Of a DNA stretch of 11,221 nt, positions 6,738 to 11,221 are shown piece by piece. This DNA is from Clostridium sp. Lineage in GTDB: Bacteria; Bacillota; Clostridia; Lachnospirales; Lachnospiraceae. Position numbers and translations under genes: made by a program. The stretch is taken from assembly GCA_016302185.1 (NCBI GenBank), contig JAEDOC010000064.1, positions 1 to 11,221 of the forward strand, given 5' to 3'. The notes under the pieces are model-generated. The model made no database searches. It was not told where the DNA came from and was given only the letters and a program-made list of their open reading frames with translations. Numbering within the stretch: position 1 is the first letter of the stretch; every line of letters begins with the position of its first letter.

Positions 6738-9158
6738 TCAATTCAGCTTTTGAATTCCTAATATATCTTTCTGCATCATCAAAACATCCAGAATATCAAT
6801 CTTGCCATTTCCATTGACATCGGCCGCTGACGCCTCTGTACCGCTTAAGGTGCCAAGTCCCAGAATGTGACGCTGTGTATTAAGTACATCCACAATATTC
6901 AGCTTTCCGTCACCGTTGACATCTCCCTTCACAGTTCCCACCAGACCGGCTCCCGCACTTTCTGTCCCAAAGCCATTCACTGAACCGGGGGCCACCGGCC
7001 CTGTGCTGTTCCCGGAACCACTGCCAGAGGAGCTGCTGCCTGAAGAACCGCTGCCGGACGGTCCGCCGGAGGAAGAAGTCGTATCTGTCGGCCCGATGAT
7101 CACAACGTTGGAAGATGAGCTGCCGGAAGAACTTCCAGAAGAGCTGCTGCCGGAAGTTCCGCCCGGACCACTGCCGGGTCCGCTTGCCGAACCGCTTCCT
7201 GAACCGGAAGAAGAATTCAGTACGTTGCTTCCTATAGCATCGGAGTAAACCGGTCCGTTGGACTGCCGAACCACATGAAGCACATAATTCCGAACATATC
7301 CGTTCTCCGCCTTCACCGATACGGTCACTTCGTTTACCCCGCTCTGCAGATCCACGGTTCCGGTTCCGCTGACGGTTGCCTTGGAGTCAATCGCAGCTGC
7401 TACTACCTTCACACTGGCCACCGAGGGATCCACAATCAGATCGTAGGATTCCGTATCCCTGTGGAAGGTCGGTGTCAGAGCAAAGCCTTCGACTCCAAGA
7501 CCGGACAGCTTATTATTGGGGCTGCCGTCCAGTGTCGGTTTTACACAGGCCGTCTCCGGCATATTCTTATATACCGGAATGGAGAATTCCAGAGCCGTCG
7601 TCTTCAGCGCGCTTATCTTCGCCAGCGTCATACCTTCCGCTGCCGCCGCCAGTACATTAGTCATATACTGATGCTTATATAAATTGCTGCCCTGCACATT
7701 AAATTTCTTTAAATACAGAGTATCCTGACCCTGTTTTACGTAATTATTGCCATAGTAGATCGCGCCGCCCACGATAGATCGCTCTACGCTGTTCCACGGA
7801 CGCTCATAACTTCCCGACTGGGAAGCCCACCAGAGCCCCCGCTCCACTGCTCCCATGGAACCGGACTGATATGCCTCAATATTGAAGAAATTGTAATATC
7901 CCTGATATCCCGATACCGTTCCGGAGATGCTGCGGCCGGTTCCCTGGCTTCCCTGTTCCTGAAGAATCATCGATGACAGAATATAGGGATTCACTCCCGA
8001 CCGTTCCGCTGCCTTCATAATGATATCCACATACGTAGAAGCCGATGTGTTGCTGCCGGATGTACTTCCGGATGTGCTGCTTCCCGGATTCGCAGAGACA
8101 GTACCTCCGCTGCTGTCTCCCGGTGCCGAACCGTCTCCGGTTGCCGCCGAGCCGGGTGCAGAGCTTCCCGGTGCAACGATCACAGTTGCTGCACTGGTCT
8201 CCGAAGAAGACGATCCGTTCATTCCGGGCCCATAGACTGTAGTTACCCGTTCCGTCTCATGATCACTGATGGATGCCACCGGAGAGATGGGACCGGAAGA
8301 AGAGCTTCCGCCGGAGGAAGCACCGGGTCCGGAAGCCGGACCGGAGCCGCTGCCCGAGGAACTGCCGCCCGAAGAGCTGCCGCCTGAAGACGGAGTTCCG
8401 GAAAGAAACGTCCCGGCCACCATACTTTCCAGACCTTCTCTGGTATGGATCGAGCTGTCATACGACTGTTTCATAAACTGATAAATATATTTTTCGTTCA
8501 AAAAATTTCTGGGATCCATATAATAACAGATGATCTCCTCGGAAGCCTGAACCCAGGAATTGCCGTCAAAGCCCGGCCAGGTTCCTGTATCCCAGTCATA
8601 CGCCCCTGCCGCCGTAGATTTCCAGGAAGAAATATTATCTCTGGCTACCAGATTCCGGCCAATCACACACTCATTCTCTACCGCAGTACTCCAGTCTAAG
8701 TTCGTGTGAAGTGCAGTAAAGGTCCAGGAAGGATATTTGGCATGCAGCTCTCTCAGGCCCTGCTTATAGCTCTCCGGAAAGCCCTGTCTGACCAGATACT
8801 GTTCAAATTCCGCACTTGAGGTAATCGTTGTCGGAAACTTTACATATTGTCCCAGCACATATCCGGTAGTTTCCCCGTTGCTGCCGCTGAAACGAATCTG
8901 GTACCAGAGTTTTCCGTCGCTTCCGGTGGTTTCCCCGATCACCGTCACCGCAGTTCCCTGAGACAGCTTCGCAATCGCCTGATTTCCGGTTCCCGGTCCG
9001 CTTCTCACATTCAGACTGGTTGCATTGATCGAAGCAGTCCTGGTTTCTGCGTGGCTCACGATGCCAAAAATCGGTCCGATGCCCGCTCCACATGGATTCA
9101 ATGCCAGAACACATCCTAAAAGCAGGGTCATCACCCTGCCAAGTTTCTTCCTTTTCAT
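6738..9158 (-). CDS. Secreted SH3b-glucosaminidase-like peptidoglycan hydrolase with C-terminal dockerin
   Basis: An 806-residue secreted protein from the chosen ATG. In order: a signal peptide (MKRKK then a hydrophobic core, about 1-38); a bacterial SH3 domain (about 39-107, LNVRSGPG); a first part of a glucosaminidase-like region (about 113-253); a Gly/Ser/Pro/Ala linker (254-374); the glucosaminidase core (about 375-518) with YILSSMILQEQGSQGTG, whose E401 is the likely catalytic Glu; a cadherin-like domain (about 543-631); a second Gly/Ser linker (about 647-721); and a type I-like dockerin (about 743-803) with loops DVNGDGKLNIVD and DVNGNGKIDILD. The family cleaves the glycan strand of peptidoglycan; activity is not proven here. 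The dockerin pairs with the cohesin protein encoded next. An in-frame GTG at 9207-9209 would add 17 residues but lacks a ribosome site and would bury the signal peptide, so the ATG is preferred. Confidence 0.88.
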   Translation of the reverse strand: MKRKKLGRVMTLLLGCVLALNPCGAGIGPIFGIVSHAETRTASINATSLNVRSGPGTGNQAIAKLSQGTAVTVIGETTGSDGKLWYQIRFSGSNGETTGYVLGQYVKFPTTITSSAEFEQYLVRQGFPESYKQGLRELHAKYPSWTFTALHTNLDWSTAVENECVIGRNLVARDNISSWKSTAAGAYDWDTGTWPGFDGNSWVQASEEIICYYMDPRNFLNEKYIYQFMKQSYDSSIHTREGLESMVAGTFLSGTPSSGGSSSGGSSSGSGSGPASGPGASSGGSSSSGPISPVASISDHETERVTTVYGPGMNGSSSSETSAATVIVAPGSSAPGSAATGDGSAPGDSSGGTVSANPGSSTSGSTSGSNTSASTYVDIIMKAAERSGVNPYILSSMILQEQGSQGTGRSISGTVSGYQGYYNFFNIEAYQSGSMGAVERGLWWASQSGSYERPWNSVERSIVGGAIYYGNNYVKQGQDTLYLKKFNVQGSNLYKHQYMTNVLAAAAEGMTLAKISALKTTALEFSIPVYKNMPETACVKPTLDGSPNNKLSGLGVEGFALTPTFHRDTESYDLIVDPSVASVKVVAAAIDSKATVSGTGTVDLQSGVNEVTVSVKAENGYVRNYVLHVVRQSNGPVYSDAIGSNVLNSSSGSGSGSASGPGSGPGGTSGSSSSGSSSGSSSSNVVIIGPTDTTSSSGGPSGSGSSGSSSSGSGSGNSTGPVAPGSVNGFGTESAGAGLVGTVKGDVNGDGKLNIVDVLNTQRHILGLGTLSGTEASAADVNGNGKIDILDVLMMQKDILGIQKLN
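6996..7220 (-). repeat. Low-complexity Gly/Ser-coding linker DNA before the dockerin
   Basis: A run of degenerate GGN/TCN/CCN codons (read on the minus strand) encodes a linker almost entirely of Ser and Gly, with a short NVVIIGPTDTT island. It separates the cadherin-like domain from the dockerin and should act as a flexible tether. The purine/pyrimidine bias creates spurious Glu/Pro-rich open frames on the plus strand. Confidence 0.75.
8037..8399 (-). repeat. Low-complexity Gly/Ser/Pro-coding insertion inside the glucosaminidase region
   Basis: About 121 codons encode Gly, Ser, Pro, Ala and Thr with one more complex island (ISDHETERVTTVYGPGM). The stretch lies between a segment ending ESMVAGTFLSG and the core starting YVDIIMKAAERSG, which in related proteins as I recall them are joined by a short loop. 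Length variation between strains would be expected in such DNA. Confidence 0.7.
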
Positions 9159-9166
9159 TTGTGTTT

Positions 9167-9172
9167 CTCCCC
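9167..9172 (-). promoter_or_regulatory. Ribosome binding site that fixes the dockerin-protein start
   Basis: GGGGAG on the minus strand lies 8 nt before the ATG at 9156-9158. It favours that ATG over the in-frame GTG at 9207-9209, which has no purine-rich site upstream. Confidence 0.7.
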
Positions 9173-9298
9173 ACTCTGCCCTTTCCGGCAGTCCTTCCTC
9201 TATCACCACTGCTTTTATGAAAAAGCACGTAACTATCCTATCATTCTTCCTTAATTTAAAGCAAAAAAATAGAAACCGCTGCTGCGATATTTATGTAC

Positions 9299-9328
9299 AT
9301 TATAATGAAAACTACCACAATATGTCAA
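9299..9328 (-). promoter_or_regulatory. Near-consensus sigma-A promoter for the dockerin-cohesin gene pair
   Basis: On the minus strand a perfect TTGACA (9328-9323) is followed after 18 nt by a perfect TATAAT (9304-9299); reading TTATAA gives a 17-nt spacer. Transcription would start near 9292, leaving about 133 nt of leader before the ATG at 9158. This is the strongest promoter match in the window and suggests substantial constitutive expression. Confidence 0.85.
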
Positions 9329-9385
9329 CCTTACAGAAAAAAGTTCACAGAATATCCAGATTTTATCAAAAATTGTAAAAAAATC

Positions 9386-9487
9386 TTAATGAATTCGGCC
9401 CAGGAATACGGTGAGCAGCATGAGAAGAATCAACACTACCCGCTTGACTTCATCTTTTCTGCACCACCGGAACAGCTTTGCCGCCAT
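9386..9487 (-). CDS. Possible 33-residue single-helix membrane peptide
   Basis: ATG at 9485-9487 with GGAGG at 9493-9497, spaced 5 nt, opens 33 codons ending in TAA at 9386-9388. The peptide starts MAAKLFRWCRKDEVKR, a basic amphipathic head, and continues VVLILLMLLTVFLG, a hydrophobic stretch of roughly 14 residues, ending RIH. This is the pattern of a small inner-membrane protein. An in-frame ATG at 9497-9499 would add four residues but overlaps the ribosome site. No clear promoter is seen between the oadA terminator and this frame, and I recognise no family. It could be chance, but the site plus the hydrophobic layout make it worth keeping. Confidence 0.42.
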   Translation of the reverse strand: MAAKLFRWCRKDEVKRVVLILLMLLTVFLGRIH

Positions 9488-9559
9488 AGGAACCTCCATT
9501 CCGAAATGCTTTTTACAAAGCACTCCCATTCTTTATTCTAAATATATGCAGCCGGAGCA

Positions 9560-9600
9560 AAAAAATTTCCCCGAAGCGAATACGCAGCGCTTCGGGGAAG
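9560..9600 (-). terminator. Strong rho-independent terminator after oadA
   Basis: A perfect 12-bp stem (TTCCCCGAAGCG paired with CGCTTCGGGGAA, 9567-9578 with 9588-9599) has a 9-nt loop and is followed on the minus strand by ATTTTTTT. The T tract lies only on the minus-strand side, 35 nt after the oadA stop, so it closes the decarboxylase operon. Confidence 0.93.
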
Positions 9601-9634
9601 CAATTCTTAATTATATTTTCGATGACTGCCCTGC

Positions 9635-11035
9635 TTAGCGGTTCAGACGCTCTGCACGCTTCACGTCAATACCGTCTTTTCTCGGAACGCGGCTCTCGAA
9701 GAACTCCTTTGCTACCTGCGGGAACAGAGCGTAGGACAGAACATCCTCATCCTGCTGCTTCCACTCAGCAATCTCTGCCTCCAGCTTCGGCAGCTGCGGC
9801 TCAATTAAATCAGCCGGACGACAGGTAATCGGCTTCGCATTGCCGATAGCTTTCTTCTGAACTTCAGGATTGAACGGTTTTACGGTCTGTCCAAACTCGC
9901 CCATCAGAAGCTTCTTGGACTCTTTTGTGAACATCTTATAACGCTCACCCATCAGAACATTCAGAACTGCCTGGGTTCCTACGATCTGAGAGGACGGAGT
10001 TACTAACGGCGGCTCGCCGAAGTCGGCACGTACTCTCGGAATCTCCTGAAGAACATCATAGTATTTATCCTCAGCCTTTGCCTCTTTTAACTGGGAAACC
10101 AGATTGGACAGCATGCCGCCCGGTACCTGATAACGCAGAGTGTTGATATCTACGCCGAGAACCTTGGTGTTCATTAAGCCGCTCTTTAATGCCTGCTCAC
10201 GCAGCGGACGGAAATAATCGGCGATCTCGGCCAGCAGATTATTATCCAGTCCGGTATCGTACGGAGTACCCTTAAAGGTCTCAACCATAACCTCAGTTGC
10301 CGGCTGGCTGGTTCCCAGAGCAAACGGGGAAATTGCGGTATCAATGATATCGCAGCCTGCTTCTACCGCCTTTAAGTAAGTCATGGAAGCAACACCGGAG
10401 GTATAGTGGGTATGAAGATCAATCGGAAGGCTGGTGGACTCCTTCAGAGCGGTAACCAGCTCCTGTGCCGCATACGGAGTCAGAAGGCCGGCCATATCCT
10501 TAATACATAAGGAATCTGCCCCCATATCCTCGATTCTCTTTGCAATATCCTTCCAGTAATCCAGGGTATAAGCATCACCCAGAGTGTAGCTTAATGCGAT
10601 CTGAGCATGTCCTTTTTCCTTGTTGGCTGCCTTTACCGCGGTTTCCAGGTTACGGATATCATTTAAGCAGTCGAAAATACGGATAATATCGATACCGTTT
10701 GCGATAGACTTCTGTACAAAATATTCTACCACGTCATCTGCATAATGGTTGTAGCCTAAAATATTCTGGCCGCGGAACAGCATCTGCAGCTTGGTGTTCT
10801 TGAATCCGGCTCTTAACTTTCTCAGTCTCTCCCACGGATCCTCCTTTAAGAAACGAAGGCAGGAGTCAAAGGTAGCGCCTCCCCAGCACTCCACCGCATA
10901 ATAACCAACCTGATCCATCTTATCGATGATCGGCAGCATCTGATCTGTGGTCATACGGGTTGCAATCAAAGACTGATGAGCGTCACGCAGGACAGTCTCC
11001 ACAATCTTAACGGGCTTTTTTTCCATTTTTGCCAT
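9635..11035 (-). CDS. oadA: Oxaloacetate decarboxylase alpha / pyruvate carboxylase B-type carboxyltransferase subunit without biotin domain
   Basis: Carboxyltransferase subunit of 466 residues. The family moves a carboxyl group between oxaloacetate (or a related acid) and biotin on a carrier protein; in sodium-pump decarboxylases the carboxyl-biotin is then decarboxylated by the membrane OadB subunit. Seen here: a TIM-barrel domain with metal-ligand and active-site motifs LRDAHQS (D18), IKDMAG (K179) and LHTHYTSG (H208, H210), and the PYC/OADA conserved domain to about residue 455. The chain stops without the Ala/Pro linker and EAMKM biotinyl domain of full-length OadA, so a separate carrier must exist, probably encoded upstream of this window. 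It follows an oadB-type gene by 48 nt, with AGGAGG at 11045-11050, 9 nt from the ATG. Pyruvate carboxylase subunit B or a transcarboxylase 5S subunit are the alternative names; sequence alone does not settle the substrate. Confidence 0.9.
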   Translation of the reverse strand: MAKMEKKPVKIVETVLRDAHQSLIATRMTTDQMLPIIDKMDQVGYYAVECWGGATFDSCLRFLKEDPWERLRKLRAGFKNTKLQMLFRGQNILGYNHYADDVVEYFVQKSIANGIDIIRIFDCLNDIRNLETAVKAANKEKGHAQIALSYTLGDAYTLDYWKDIAKRIEDMGADSLCIKDMAGLLTPYAAQELVTALKESTSLPIDLHTHYTSGVASMTYLKAVEAGCDIIDTAISPFALGTSQPATEVMVETFKGTPYDTGLDNNLLAEIADYFRPLREQALKSGLMNTKVLGVDINTLRYQVPGGMLSNLVSQLKEAKAEDKYYDVLQEIPRVRADFGEPPLVTPSSQIVGTQAVLNVLMGERYKMFTKESKKLLMGEFGQTVKPFNPEVQKKAIGNAKPITCRPADLIEPQLPKLEAEIAEWKQQDEDVLSYALFPQVAKEFFESRVPRKDGIDVKRAERLNR

Positions 11036-11083
11036 AATGTTAAACCTCCTAAAAATAATAGTTTTTCTTCCTTCCGCAATCTC

Positions 11084-11221
11084 CTATTTCACACCGAAAA
11101 TAGCCATAAAGGTTCCTGCCGCAACAGCTGTTCCGATGACACCTGCTACGTTGGGGCCCATGGCATGCATCAGAAGAAAATTCGTCGGATCCGCCTGCGC
11201 GCCGACCTTCTGAGATACACG
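11084..11221 (-). CDS. oadB: C-terminal end of OadB-type sodium-translocating decarboxylase beta subunit (partial)
   Basis: The last 45 codons and TAG stop of a gene entering from the right edge. The peptide includes ADPTNFLLMHAMGPNVAGV and ends TAVAAGTFMAIFGVK, which I recognise as the conserved C-terminus of the OadB/GcdB/MmdB family. These polytopic membrane proteins decarboxylate carboxyl-biotin and pump sodium ions out of the cell. Position directly before the carboxyltransferase gene fits a decarboxylase operon. The rest of the gene lies outside the window, so which family member it is (oxaloacetate, glutaconyl-CoA or methylmalonyl-CoA type) rests on its neighbour. Confidence 0.88.
   Translation of the reverse strand, partial: RVSQKVGAQADPTNFLLMHAMGPNVAGVIGTAVAAGTFMAIFGVK

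Larger units (their letters stand above)
9159..9634 (-). other. Intergenic region between oadA and the dockerin gene
   Basis: These 476 bases hold, in minus-strand order, the oadA terminator (9560-9600), a small hairpin (TGCTTT/AAAGCA, 9507-9522), a possible 33-codon gene (9386-9487), a promoter (9299-9328) and a leader of about 130 nt with another small hairpin (TGCTTTT/AAAAGCA, 9210-9227). I saw no tRNA, T-box or recognisable riboswitch. Plus-strand frames here run through the terminator stem and lack good ribosome sites. Confidence 0.6.

Noticed and set aside
6916..7248. Plus-strand frame rich in Glu-Pro-Leu repeats
   Set aside because: It is the antisense reading of the Gly/Ser linker DNA, where stops are rare for composition reasons.
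9207..9209. GTG as start of the dockerin protein
   Set aside because: No ribosome site, and 17 charged residues would precede the signal peptide. The ATG at 9158 has GGGGAG 8 nt upstream.
8803..9228. Minus-strand 141-codon frame starting before the dockerin gene
   Set aside because: It overlaps the signal peptide and SH3b region in another frame, and its translation looks random; the real gene has a signal peptide and known domains.
9159..9298. Possible c-di-GMP or other riboswitch in the dockerin gene leader
   Set aside because: None of the conserved sequence blocks of the GEMM class or of T-box leaders is present; only a small AT-rich hairpin is seen.
9411..9638. Plus-strand 75-codon frame across the intergenic gap
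   Set aside because: It reads through the oadA terminator stem and lacks a convincing ribosome site.

Overview
The window looks like a chromosomal segment of an anaerobic Firmicute, most likely a gut Lachnospiraceae (Clostridia). Reasons are the mcsA-mcsB-clpC stress operon, strong GGAGG ribosome sites, a sodium-pump type oxaloacetate decarboxylase, and a cohesin/dockerin surface pair. This assignment is from gene content only. All supported genes lie on the minus strand, so transcription runs from high to low coordinates; I found no convincing plus-strand gene.

Layout in transcription order. (1) 11221-9635: the last 45 codons of an OadB-type membrane subunit, then the carboxyltransferase (alpha) subunit without a biotin domain, closed by a strong terminator at 9560-9600. 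(2) 9634-9159: a noncoding stretch holding a possible 33-residue membrane peptide (9386-9487), a near-consensus promoter (9299-9328) and a leader of about 130 nt. (3) 9158-4746: two secreted or surface proteins 24 nt apart. The first has an SH3b domain, a glucosaminidase domain interrupted by a Gly/Ser/Pro linker, a cadherin-like domain and a C-terminal dockerin. The second has a cohesin domain, a cadherin-like domain, an unrecognised duplicated ectodomain, one membrane helix and an Arg/Ala/Glu-rich cytoplasmic tail. A terminator at 4680-4713 follows. (4) 4666-59: a four-gene unit, gntR(YtrA-type)-mcsA-mcsB-clpC, behind its own promoter with a perfect 7+7 bp inverted repeat over the -10 box.

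Two systems deserve attention. First, the protein-quality-control operon has a GntR-family regulator in the slot where ctsR usually sits. Its McsB has also lost the residues expected for arginine kinase activity: the catalytic Cys is Tyr, the NEED-type Glu pair is Gly-Asp, and the YGEGSE Glu is Arg. ClpC keeps both Glu residues used for phosphoarginine recognition. This suggests a rewired system in which McsA/McsB act as non-catalytic ClpC adaptors, or in which the mark is made elsewhere. Second, the cohesin and dockerin proteins look like a self-contained, membrane-anchored docking pair that would hold a peptidoglycan hydrolase at the cell surface, outside any cellulosome context visible here.
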